Below are positions 20,598 through 28,794 of a stretch of DNA of 35,322 nucleotides, one piece after another; within the stretch, counting starts at the first letter, position 1, and every line of letters begins with the position of its first letter. The stretch covers positions 1-35,322 of the forward strand of contig CAYGLT010000024.1 in assembly GCA_964350875.1 (NCBI GenBank). Direction: 5' to 3'. The notes below the pieces were generated by a model. It was given only the letters and a program-made list of their open reading frames with translations. It did no database searches and had not been told where the DNA came from. Both the position numbers and the translations under genes were made by a program. The stretch is from JAHBXC01 sp964350875 (lineage in GTDB: Bacteria; Planctomycetota; Phycisphaerae; Phycisphaerales; UBA1924).

Positions 20598-22265
20598 ATG
20601 ATCTCGAAACACCCAGATGTCTGCGACCGGGCAAGCCCGTCGCCTCTCCAGCGCGCCCCCGATCCCGCCGCGGCCCGCCTCGCCGTCAGCCAGATGCGGC
20701 GAGCCCTCTGCGAGTCAAGCCTGTCGAAGTTCGCGCAGACATATCTGCCTGATCACTTCGTCAAGACGCCATCGGTGATGCACCAGTACCTGTTCACGAT
20801 GCTCGATGGCGCGACTGCGCCCTCCCCGGGGCAGGGCCGGGGGCGGGGGCTCAGGCTTGCCGTGGCGGCGCCGCGCGGGCACGCCAAGAGCACCATCGTC
20901 AGCTTGGCCTACCCCCTCTGGTGCGCGTGCTACCGAACGGAGGAGTTCATCATCCTGGCCAGCGACACGCAGGACCAGGCCAAGGACCTGCTCGTCGCGG
21001 TCAAGCGGGAGCTCGAGGACAACGAGCGCCTGCGCGAAGACTTCCCCGATGTGTGCGAAGCGCCGGGGGTCAAGCCCGGGTCCCAGCGCTGGTCCAAAGG
21101 CGATCTCATCACGCGCAGCGACGTGCGCATCTTGGCCTTGGGCTCGGGCTCGAAGATCCGCGGGCGGCGCAACCGCGCGTCGAGGCCCGGGCTGGTCATC
21201 GTCGACGATCTAGAGAACGACGCGACGGCGCGTTCGCCCGAGCAGCGCGACCAGCGCCACGACTGGCTGCTCAAGAGCGTGATCCCTGCGGGAATTGCTT
21301 CGACCAACATGGTCGTGGTGGGCACGATCCTGCACCACGACTCGGTCCTCGCGCGCCTGGTCGACCCGGGAAAGAGCCCGGGGTGGACCGGCCGGGTCTT
21401 CCGCGCCATCGAGTCCCACCCAGCGCGGGCCGATCTGTGGGATGCGTGGGAAGCGATCACGCGCGGGGCCGAAGAGCACGAAGGGCGTTCTGGCAAGGAG
21501 GCCGCGGCGGCGTTCCTTAACGCCAACAGGCAGGCCATGCTCGAAGGCGCGTCGGTGCTCTGGCCGCAGGTTGAGAGCTACGAGCAGCTGCGCCTGCTGA
21601 GGATGGAGATCGGCGCCGCGGCGTTCGACGCCGAGAAGCAGAACGAGCCCTCTGATCCCGACGAGTGCGTGTTCGACGCGAGGGAGTTCGTATACTGGGA
21701 CGACGAGCATCCCGACGCCGAACGGCTCATCGCCGCCGTTGGCAGCTGGGGCGATGTCTACGGGGCGTGCGACCCGAGCATGGGCAAATCCGGCTCGGCG
21801 CGCGACGACACCGCGATCGTCACCATCCTCTACGACAGCAAAAACCAGATCCACTATGTCCTCGACGCGGACATCGGGAAGCGCAAGCCCGACGAGATCG
21901 TCAACGGGATCATCGATCTCCACCGGATCCGCCGGTACACCTGCTTCGGCTTCGAGTCGGTGCAGTTCCAGGAGGTGCTCAAGGACGAGCTCGTGCGCCG
22001 CGCCGCCGACCGCGGCCGCTCGTTGAGCGTCAAGGGGATCACGCACGCGAGCGACAAGCACACCCGCATCCTGGCACTCCAGTCCCTTGTCGCCGCGGGG
22101 AAACTGAGGTTTTCCCGCCGCCACGCCACGCTGCTCGAGCAGCTGCGCCGGTTCCCCCACGCCGCCCACGACGACGGGCCGGACGCGCTCGCGATGGCGA
22201 TCTCGGTCGTGAAGAAGACCCCTATCGCGAGGGGGTACATGATCGCGGAAGGGGGCGAGTGGTAA
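20598..22265 (+). CDS. Phage-type terminase large subunit
   Basis: A protein of 555 aa. The packaging ATPase has a Walker A variant APRGHAKST (residues 91-99, Lys97) and Walker B LVIVDD (Asp203/Asp204). The C-terminal RNase H-fold nuclease has Asp392 in YGACDPSMGKS, an acidic residue in FGFESVQFQE, and the final DDGPDA (Asp525-Asp529). These are all the expected metal ligands, so it looks functional. Large terminases pump DNA into procapsids and cut it. The ATG at 20598 has AAGGAG 8 bases upstream. A 137-base gap separates it from the HTH gene. No portal or capsid gene follows, which is unusual for a phage. Confidence 0.93.
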   Translation: MISKHPDVCDRASPSPLQRAPDPAAARLAVSQMRRALCESSLSKFAQTYLPDHFVKTPSVMHQYLFTMLDGATAPSPGQGRGRGLRLAVAAPRGHAKSTIVSLAYPLWCACYRTEEFIILASDTQDQAKDLLVAVKRELEDNERLREDFPDVCEAPGVKPGSQRWSKGDLITRSDVRILALGSGSKIRGRRNRASRPGLVIVDDLENDATARSPEQRDQRHDWLLKSVIPAGIASTNMVVVGTILHHDSVLARLVDPGKSPGWTGRVFRAIESHPARADLWDAWEAITRGAEEHEGRSGKEAAAAFLNANRQAMLEGASVLWPQVESYEQLRLLRMEIGAAAFDAEKQNEPSDPDECVFDAREFVYWDDEHPDAERLIAAVGSWGDVYGACDPSMGKSGSARDDTAIVTILYDSKNQIHYVLDADIGKRKPDEIVNGIIDLHRIRRYTCFGFESVQFQEVLKDELVRRAADRGRSLSVKGITHASDKHTRILALQSLVAAGKLRFSRRHATLLEQLRRFPHAAHDDGPDALAMAISVVKKTPIARGYMIAEGGEW

Positions 22266-22283
22266 CGCCAGACAGTGCAAATA

Positions 22284-22808
22284 TCAGAGGAGTGAATCCC
22301 GCTTCCGTTCCGCAGCTTGCAGCTCTTCGGTGACATCTCGCACGAGCGGGTCATCCCAAACTTCATCGCGTAGGTGGAAGTTATGCCCATTCGTGTACTC
22401 GCCGAAAGCGGAACGGGTCAAAATGCACGAATGCGGCGCTAAACATGCGCGATGTACGGTGAAGTCTTCATTGAAGAGCACGCCGACCAGATAGTCGAAC
22501 GGGTCGTCGTCGAGGCGACGCAGGACTGACATCTGGCGTGAGGTGTTCTTGCTAGTGAGCCGACGCGCCTTGATCTGGTAGCGCGCGCCCTCGGAGTCGA
22601 CCGCGTCGTGCCCAGCGTTCGATCCCGTGGCAAGCGTGAGGCCCAATGCTTCGGCGACGAGCGACTCGGCGACATCCGCAGCTGGATTGTTTGCGGTTCT
22701 GACGGCGCCGCGATTCTGAAGCTCTCGCATGATCGCGGCATACTCGCACAGCAGGTCGCCCACCGACTTCTTGCCCAGTTTACTTGCATCGGTGCGCTCG
22801 TTCGCCAT
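22284..22808 (-). CDS. DUF6998-like protein with PD-(D/E)xK-type nuclease signature
   Basis: A protein of 174 aa, convergent with the terminase and divergent from the recombinase. An N-terminal helical part (VGDLLCEYAAIMRELQNRG) precedes AESLVAEALG. Then comes the core GHDAVDSEGARYQIKARR, where Asp68 and Gln78-x-Lys80 fit a PD-(D/E)xK site with Gln in place of the usual acid. The end is acidic/basic. It resembles DUF6998 proteins, which are likely restriction-type or DNA-processing nucleases. Next to a methyltransferase it could act as a restriction partner, but its opposite orientation and the terminase between them make this a hypothesis. Position and domain, not experiment, support the call. 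Confidence 0.75.
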   Translation of the reverse strand: MANERTDASKLGKKSVGDLLCEYAAIMRELQNRGAVRTANNPAADVAESLVAEALGLTLATGSNAGHDAVDSEGARYQIKARRLTSKNTSRQMSVLRRLDDDPFDYLVGVLFNEDFTVHRACLAPHSCILTRSAFGEYTNGHNFHLRDEVWDDPLVRDVTEELQAAERKRDSLL

Positions 22809-23021
22809 CGGTCGGCCCTCGCGTGAGTCAGCTGGAGTTGCAGGTGCCTTCTACCGCCGGGGGCGACGCGTCGCCAGCCAAGGCGAGGCCAGAAAGGGCC
22901 AAGCGGGCAGGATGTCGGCCTCTCAGAACACCGCTTAATTCGACTTGCTATCCCCCGCTTTCCAGCCCTGTATGTGACCCCCGGACCGCCTCCGGACCGG
23001 GCCACAAACAGGAGCTTCAAA

Positions 23022-25199
23022 GTGGGCAAACTCGCGAGCGCGTCGAAGACATCCCATGCGCCGAACTCGTCTTCGAAGGGCCTTCAAACCCCCATCAAGG
23101 GCCCGTCGGCGGGCTCTGCCCCGGGTGCCGCGAGTTCCGCCCCACCCCCACCATGGCCGGATCTCGCCGGTCGGCCGCACAGCGCCGAGACGAGCCTCCC
23201 CGCCAACACCCAAGGGCATTCCCTGGGGAACACGAGCGGCGCACCGCCGATGCGCGTCGGGGTGGGCTATCTTCGCCGGTCGACGGATCGGCAGGAGCAA
23301 TCGATCGGCGACCAGCGGGCCGCGGTCGAGCGGTTCGCGGCCGAGCGCGGCATCCGCCTTTTGCGTCACTATGTCGACGACGGGATCAGCGGCACTTCGA
23401 CCGCGGGCAGGCGCGCGTTCCAGCAGTTGATCGCCGACGCCGAGCGCTTCGCGAAGGCGAGGCACGCCCATCACGACGGCACTAGCGATGTCGGCGGATG
23501 CTTCGATGTCGTCGTCTGCTACGATGTGAAGCGCTTCGGGCGTGTCGACAACGACGAAGCCGGGTACTACCGCCACATCTTGAAGCGCTGCGGCGTCGAG
23601 GTGATGTACGCCAGCGAGGGTTTCACCGGCGGGATGGTCGACGACCTGCTCCGGCCCGTGAAGCAGTGGCAAGCGCGGCAGGAGAGCAAGGACCTCGCCA
23701 AGGTCGTCATCAGGGGACTGGTCTCAAAGGCAACGCCAGATGAGGTCAGTACTGGCTCTGAGCCAGACGAGAATACATCCGCTGCCGCCGACTCCGGGGG
23801 CGGGTCCGGGGGCCCTTCCGGGGGCGGCGGGGGCTGGTGGATGGGCGGCGCGCCGCCGATGGGGTACGACCTGCGGTACGAGAGCATGTCGGGCCGCTTC
23901 ATTTTCACCGTGCGCTACCAGCGTGACGGGACCAAGCTGCTCCTTGATGAGGAAGGCAAGACGCTGCGCGAGCTGGCCAAGGGCGAGTCGGTGGCGGTCT
24001 CGAAGCGCGACCGGTGCAGGCTCACACTCGGCGATCCCGTTCGCGTCCAGGCCGTGAAGGACATCTTCCGCATGTACGCCGAGGAGCGCAAGGGCTTCAA
24101 GGCCGTCGCCTCGGCCCTCAACCGGCTGGGGGTCGAATCGGCGCGGAGCAAGGAGTGGGCGGCGCACTACTCCGGGAAATGGTCGATCACCACCGTGCGG
24201 GCGATCCTGCTCAACCCCGCCTACTGCGGGGACATGGCGTGGAACCGGCGGACCGACGCGCGGTTCTACCGCATCGCGGGCGGCAGGGCCATCGAGCGCG
24301 ACGCGACCGGGGGCCACAGCGCGCACAGCCCTGCGCGGAGGCTGGAGGACAACGACGAGGCGGACTGGATCGTGACGCGCGACGCGCACGAGGCGATCGT
24401 GAGCAGGAGCGCGTGGGAGAAGACCCGCGAGATCATCCGCAGCCACGACAAGAACAGGCCGCCCGTCATGCGTGTGTATGCGCCGCGATCGATGAAGGGC
24501 GCCCCCGGGGGTTGGGGCGGAGAGCGGACCAAGTTCCTGCTGTCAGGACTGGTGAAGTGCGGCCGCTGCGGCAACACCTACGAGGGACGCATTGATCGAC
24601 CGAGCAAGACCAACGCGTCGGGGGAGAAGTCCAAGTCCTATTCGTATGTGTGCGGCGGATACATCCGTCAGGGCAAGAGCGTCTGCTCGCGCGGGCGAAT
24701 CGCCAAAGACGAGATGGAGCAGAAGGTCATCGAGGAGATCATCAAGGCCTACAGACCCTTCATGGGCCGAAAGGGGCGCAAACGACTCGAAGCGACGATG
24801 CTCGAAGCGCGCGGGGGCGAGGCGAACGAAGCCGCGGCGGCGCGGCGGAGGGCGACCGCGAGGCTCGACAAGATCGCCACCCAAGCCCGAACGCTGCTCG
24901 ACAACCTCAGCGAGGCCAACCGCGTCTTCGTCGACGAACGGCTGAAGGAACTGACAAAGGAACGGGGCGAGCTGGAGCTGCGCGTCGAATCCCTCGACCG
25001 GCTGGCGATGAGCGATCGGGAGATGCAGGAGGCGGTGCGCGAAGAGCACGCCTTCATCGAGCGGCTGGAGGCGGCGCTCAGGGGCGAGGACCACGCGGAG
25101 AAGCGTGCGGCGGTGGAGCGGAGTTCGCAACACATTCTGATCAAGTCCGTCGAGCCATTCTCCATCGCTCTTGAACCGAGAATCCGATCCGGCATGTAG
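23022..25199 (+). CDS. Large serine recombinase with zinc ribbon and coiled coil
   Basis: A protein of 725 aa from a GTG at 23022, which has AGGAG 7 bases upstream; the catalytic domain itself begins at Met77 (RVGVGYLRRSTDRQ). Ser87 is the nucleophile; GRVDNDEAGYY and FGRVD fit the resolvase fold. A recombinase DNA-binding domain (FKAVASALNRLG, then VRAILLNPAYCGDMAW) is followed by a zinc ribbon (C513, C516, C544, C555) and a long coiled coil (about residues 600-680). Two oddities are a Ser/Pro-rich N-terminal extension of 76 residues and a Gly/Ser-rich insert (about 236-273) in the linker after the catalytic domain. Such enzymes integrate and excise elements without host factors. It is the only recombinase seen in the island. 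Confidence 0.93.
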   Translation: MGKLASASKTSHAPNSSSKGLQTPIKGPSAGSAPGAASSAPPPPWPDLAGRPHSAETSLPANTQGHSLGNTSGAPPMRVGVGYLRRSTDRQEQSIGDQRAAVERFAAERGIRLLRHYVDDGISGTSTAGRRAFQQLIADAERFAKARHAHHDGTSDVGGCFDVVVCYDVKRFGRVDNDEAGYYRHILKRCGVEVMYASEGFTGGMVDDLLRPVKQWQARQESKDLAKVVIRGLVSKATPDEVSTGSEPDENTSAAADSGGGSGGPSGGGGGWWMGGAPPMGYDLRYESMSGRFIFTVRYQRDGTKLLLDEEGKTLRELAKGESVAVSKRDRCRLTLGDPVRVQAVKDIFRMYAEERKGFKAVASALNRLGVESARSKEWAAHYSGKWSITTVRAILLNPAYCGDMAWNRRTDARFYRIAGGRAIERDATGGHSAHSPARRLEDNDEADWIVTRDAHEAIVSRSAWEKTREIIRSHDKNRPPVMRVYAPRSMKGAPGGWGGERTKFLLSGLVKCGRCGNTYEGRIDRPSKTNASGEKSKSYSYVCGGYIRQGKSVCSRGRIAKDEMEQKVIEEIIKAYRPFMGRKGRKRLEATMLEARGGEANEAAAARRRATARLDKIATQARTLLDNLSEANRVFVDERLKELTKERGELELRVESLDRLAMSDREMQEAVREEHAFIERLEAALRGEDHAEKRAAVERSSQHILIKSVEPFSIALEPRIRSGM

Positions 25200-25317
25200 C
25201 GAGATCAGTCAGAGGCCAGATCTCGCGCCGCCTTACCCCCCAGATCAGGCAGTGCTGTCGCTATCCCGATTGCCTGTAGTGTGTTCGAAAATGGGACGGG
25301 ACTTATCGCACACGCCA

Positions 25318-25347
25318 TTGAACGCGCGACCTAGCCGTCGCTAGAAT
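25318..25347 (+). promoter_or_regulatory. Candidate promoter of the czc arm, possibly giving a leaderless mRNA
   Basis: TTGAAC (25318-25323), an 18-base spacer, and TAGAAT (25342-25347) precede the ATG at 25355. The start of transcription would fall on or next to the ATG, so the first gene would be translated from a leaderless transcript. No Shine-Dalgarno site is visible before 25355, which agrees with this. Confidence 0.45.
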
Positions 25348-25354
25348 CGTCGCG

Positions 25355-25795
25355 ATGGCCCGCAGCGTTCTGCACACCTCGTCGGCATGGCTCCTGCTCT
25401 GGGTGTACATCGCCTCGATCGTTGCCACCCCGCTCGGGTTGCTCGTGTGTCGCGACGCATCCGGGTCTTCGCACATCGAATGGACAACCGCTCTGTGCTG
25501 CGCGTCGGAGCCGGTCGATGTCGCCGCGCATGACCAACCCGCTGCCGAATCGTCGTGCGCCGAGCAGGATTGCGATTCCGGCGCTTGCGTCGATCGGCCC
25601 ATCTCCCAAAACTGGCTGGCAAACTCCCAGCAGGGGCCGCGTTTCGAGGTCGGCGTGCTCACGCCGGTTGCGTCCGTCCCCGAGCCAATCACGGATTTCT
25701 GGCCGAGTGATTGGATCGCGCGGAGCGTTCCCGAATCCACGGGTCCCCCGCGGCAGGTCGCGCAGAGTTTGGCCGCCACCGTCCTGATTCTCTAA
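25355..25795 (+). CDS. Small exported Cys-rich protein, first gene of the czc arm
   Basis: A protein of 146 aa. A hydrophobic segment (SAWLLLWVYIASIVATPLG) acts as signal peptide or anchor. A region with about seven Cys follows (VCRDAS, ALCCASEP, SSCAEQDCDSGACVD), then a Cys-free tail. I do not recognise a named family. It has the same place and composition as the Cys-rich gene at 15800-16243, though with little direct sequence identity. A metal-binding or metal-sensing role at the periplasmic face is plausible. It ends 77 bases before czcC. Confidence 0.7.
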   Translation: MARSVLHTSSAWLLLWVYIASIVATPLGLLVCRDASGSSHIEWTTALCCASEPVDVAAHDQPAAESSCAEQDCDSGACVDRPISQNWLANSQQGPRFEVGVLTPVASVPEPITDFWPSDWIARSVPESTGPPRQVAQSLAATVLIL

Positions 25796-25872
25796 GTCCT
25801 TGAGTTCGCCAGAAGCGTTCCTTCGCGCCCGCGCGGTGGCTCTGTTCGTGTCGAATCACTCAGGGAATACCA

Positions 25873-27273
25873 ATGAAATGCTTGCTCACGGCGGCCCTGC
25901 TGGGCTGCTTGCTCGGCGCCGGTTGCGCCGGGCCGATGGATCGTCCATGGGACGACGCCGTCTACCAATCGTTGCGCGATCGCTACACAGACTCTGACCA
26001 GCGCCTTGCCGCGACGACGCCCCCGGATGCGCAACACGATGAACCCGCCGTCCAACTCGCGGCGCTCGAAGCGCTGACGGTCGATGACGCCGTGCGCATC
26101 GCCATCGCCAATACGCCCAGTCTTCGAAGCGCCGGCTATCAGGTCGATGTCGCCGCCGGTCGCGTGATCCAGGCCGGGCTGTATCCAAACCCTCAGTTCG
26201 AGTTCTTCGCTGAGTCTCTCGGCGCCGAGGCGGGGAAGGGCGGCGAAACGAACTACCTGCTCAGCCAGGAACTGGTCCTGGGGGGCAAGCTCGACCGCGC
26301 GAGGGACGTGGCGCAGGCTGACGAGCTCGCGGCCAAAGCTGCATTCGTCGCTGAAGAATTCGCCGTCGCCTCCCGGGTGGCAAGGTCGTACTTCGCGGCC
26401 GTGGCGGCGCAGGAACGGCTGGAAAGCCGGCGCCAGCTCATCGACCTCTCACAGCAGCTCCTCGACACCGCGAACGCACAGGTAGATGCCGGGGCCGCAA
26501 CCGAACCGGACCGGCTCCGCGCCGAGGTTGTCCAAGCGCAGGCGGAGATCGATCTCGACTCCGCGCGGCTGGACGCACACGCGGCCCGTCGATCGCTCGC
26601 GTCCGCGATCGGAATCGACGGAACTGTCGAGATACCTCTAACGGACACGCCGCAATCGCTCCCGCACTTTCCGAGTCAGGAAGCGGTCGTCGCCGCCGCG
26701 CTGGCCGCGAACAGCAGAGTGTCGCTCGCGCGCATCGCGATCGAACGGGCCCGGAGCGTCCACGAACTCGCGAAGGCCGAGGCCGTGCCGAACCTGATCG
26801 CATCGGCGGGCCCACGGTATTCCGATACCGAGAGCGAAACGACAATCGACCTAGGCGTTGGTATGGAGATACCTCTCTTTGATCGCAACCAGGGCAACAT
26901 CCGCGCCGCGATGGCGGACCGGCTCTCGAGCGCTGCGCAACTCAGAGAGGTCCAGCTCCAACTCATCGCAGAAGTATCGGAAGCATGGGCGGCCTACGAG
27001 TCGGCGCGGATCGCAACCACTCGGTACCAACAGACTCTTTTGCCAAAAGCCCAGCGAACCCTCGACCTGACACGCCAGGCGTACGAGCGGGGCAGCGCCG
27101 ACTATCTGCGTCTCCTCGACGCGCAACAGGTTGTTATCGAATCCCGAATCGCATATGTCGACGCGCTGTATCGGCTGCAGGCGGCCGCAGCGATGCTTCG
27201 TGAGCTCGCCCAGACCGATGCGCCGTGGCGCGACTCCCCCACGGGCGATTCTTTCAGTGAGACACCGCAATGA
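25873..27273 (+). CDS. czcC: CzcC-type outer-membrane factor
   Basis: A TolC-family lipoprotein of 466 aa (LLGAGCAG lipobox near residue 18). The duplicated efflux-protein fold is visible: VDDAVRIAIANTPSLRSAGY, then QAGLYPNPQFEF, and the second half GMEIPLFDRNQGNIRAA and YERGSADYLRLLDAQ. It forms the outer-membrane exit of the CzcBA pump. AGGGA precedes the ATG at 25873. The stop overlaps the czcB start (ATGA). Confidence 0.95.
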   Translation: MKCLLTAALLGCLLGAGCAGPMDRPWDDAVYQSLRDRYTDSDQRLAATTPPDAQHDEPAVQLAALEALTVDDAVRIAIANTPSLRSAGYQVDVAAGRVIQAGLYPNPQFEFFAESLGAEAGKGGETNYLLSQELVLGGKLDRARDVAQADELAAKAAFVAEEFAVASRVARSYFAAVAAQERLESRRQLIDLSQQLLDTANAQVDAGAATEPDRLRAEVVQAQAEIDLDSARLDAHAARRSLASAIGIDGTVEIPLTDTPQSLPHFPSQEAVVAAALAANSRVSLARIAIERARSVHELAKAEAVPNLIASAGPRYSDTESETTIDLGVGMEIPLFDRNQGNIRAAMADRLSSAAQLREVQLQLIAEVSEAWAAYESARIATTRYQQTLLPKAQRTLDLTRQAYERGSADYLRLLDAQQVVIESRIAYVDALYRLQAAAAMLRELAQTDAPWRDSPTGDSFSETPQ

Positions 27274-28784
27274 TCCCAAAGAATACCGTCAACGCCGCGT
27301 GCATACTGCTCGCCCTGCTCGTGCTTCCGGGCTGTGGTGATTCAGGCCGCTCCCAGTCGAGCACGCACGCTGAGCATCCCGAGGATGATGGACATGACCA
27401 CGGAGCCGAGTCCGGCGAGCACGACGGACATGGCGAAGAAGGCCACGATGAACAGGGGGGCGAAGATGAGCACGGCGATGAAGTTGTCAGGTTATCCCCG
27501 GCACAGCTGGAAGAAGCCGGTGTTGTGATCGAGCCGTTGGGCGGCGGCGTGATCACCACGCACGTGACGCTCCCGGCCGAGGTCGGATTGAACCAGGACG
27601 CTGTGCTGCATGTCACTCCACGCGCTCCGGGGATTGTCTCCGAAGTGCTCGCGTACCTCGGCGAGGAGATCGACGAGGGCACGCTGCTCGCCGTGATCGA
27701 GAGCCCCGAACTCGGCGAAGCCAAGATCGCCTACTTGCAGGCGGTCCAGGCGAAGGTTATCGCGGACGCCGAACTCACCCGTCAGCGGACAATCAGTGAG
27801 AACACTGCCAAGCTGCTCGCCATTCTTCGGAGCGATCCCGAGCTCGACGCGCTTCGGGCGTCGTCGGCCGACCTTCTTATCGGGGTGAATAAGGGGCGGC
27901 TGATCTCCACCTACGCGAAACTGAGGGCTTCTGAAGCAAACTACGCGCGTGAGCGTGAACTGCGCGCCAAGAACCTCTCGACGCAGGCGGAACTGCTCGC
28001 AACGCAGGAGGCCTACAACAGCAGCCAGGCGGACTACTTCGGCGCCTTCGAGGATGTCGACTTCACCTACCGACTGCAACTGCAGCAAGCCCAGCAGAGC
28101 GCGGCGGTCACAGCGTCATCGGTCGACAATGCCAAACGCCGGCTACATCTCTTGGGCCTGAGCGAGGCCCAAGTCGCGAACATCTCTGCCGAGCGGGATA
28201 CGGAGGTCGCTCGGTACGAGTTACGAGCACCGGCCGCCGGCCGCATCGTCGAGAAACACATCACGCCCGGCGAGAAGGTTACCGACGGGGAATCAATCTT
28301 CACGATCGCGAACCTCGACACGGTCTGGCTCAATATTGCCGTTTACTCGGAATACGCCGGACTTATCCGCGAAGGCCAAACCGTGACCGTTCATGCGGAG
28401 AACCGCACAACTACCGGCGTGGTCACCTATGTCAGCGCGCTGGTCTCGGAAGGAACCCGGACCGTTCAGACTCGCGTGGTGGTTCGGAACGCCGATCGTG
28501 CATGGAAGCCCGGGGAGTTCGTGACCGCCCGGGTCGAAACGGGCAAGTCGCCCGTCGCCCGGCTCGTGCCGCTTGGTGCGATCCAAACCTACGAGGGGCG
28601 TGAGGTCGTCTTCATTCAGGATTCCGACGGCATCGAGCCCCGACCGGTTCGTTTAGGCCGTCGCAACGATGTGGCGGTGGAGATCCTCAGCGACGAGATC
28701 TCGCTTGGCACGCCCATCGTCGTCACCAACAGCTTCCTCATGAAAGCCGAGCTCGGAAAGAGCGCCGCCGGACACGAGCACTAA
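27270..28784 (+). CDS. czcB: CzcB-type RND periplasmic adaptor with His/Asp-rich N-terminus
   Basis: A protein of 504 aa. A lipoprotein-like signal (LLVLPGCGDS) is followed by a segment of about 40 residues rich in His, Asp and Glu (EDDGHDHGAESGEHDGHGE), which probably gathers divalent cations. The adaptor core then has a barrel-sandwich with a long helical hairpin and RAPAAGRIVEKHITPGEKV, the hallmark lipoyl-like half. There is no CxxC-type HMBD, unlike the CusB adaptor in the same island, in line with a divalent-metal rather than Cu(I) substrate. It is 10 bases upstream of czcA. Confidence 0.94.
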   Translation: MIPKNTVNAACILLALLVLPGCGDSGRSQSSTHAEHPEDDGHDHGAESGEHDGHGEEGHDEQGGEDEHGDEVVRLSPAQLEEAGVVIEPLGGGVITTHVTLPAEVGLNQDAVLHVTPRAPGIVSEVLAYLGEEIDEGTLLAVIESPELGEAKIAYLQAVQAKVIADAELTRQRTISENTAKLLAILRSDPELDALRASSADLLIGVNKGRLISTYAKLRASEANYARERELRAKNLSTQAELLATQEAYNSSQADYFGAFEDVDFTYRLQLQQAQQSAAVTASSVDNAKRRLHLLGLSEAQVANISAERDTEVARYELRAPAAGRIVEKHITPGEKVTDGESIFTIANLDTVWLNIAVYSEYAGLIREGQTVTVHAENRTTTGVVTYVSALVSEGTRTVQTRVVVRNADRAWKPGEFVTARVETGKSPVARLVPLGAIQTYEGREVVFIQDSDGIEPRPVRLGRRNDVAVEILSDEISLGTPIVVTNSFLMKAELGKSAAGHEH

Positions 28785-28794
28785 GGAATCACGC

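Larger units (their letters stand above)
18389..25199. mobile_element. Methyltransferase-terminase-serine recombinase cassette
   Basis: Three plus-strand genes (ParB/methyltransferase, HTH small-terminase-like, large terminase), a convergent PD-(D/E)xK-like gene and a plus-strand large serine recombinase lie together between two metal-efflux arms. No portal, capsid, tail or lysis genes accompany the terminase. All key catalytic residues of the methyltransferase, terminase and recombinase are present, so it does not look like a decaying prophage. Its exact ends could not be defined. Whether it moves alone or mobilises the whole island is open. Confidence 0.55.

Noticed and set aside
23780..23840. 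G-rich repeated units as a CRISPR array
   Set aside because: Units are short, irregular and in frame within a gene; there are no spacers of constant length and no cas genes.
18202..25326. TTGAACGCG at 18202-18210 and 25318-25326 as att sites of a nested element
   Set aside because: Only nine bases match, about what chance allows between two stretches of a few hundred bases, and the right copy overlaps a promoter.
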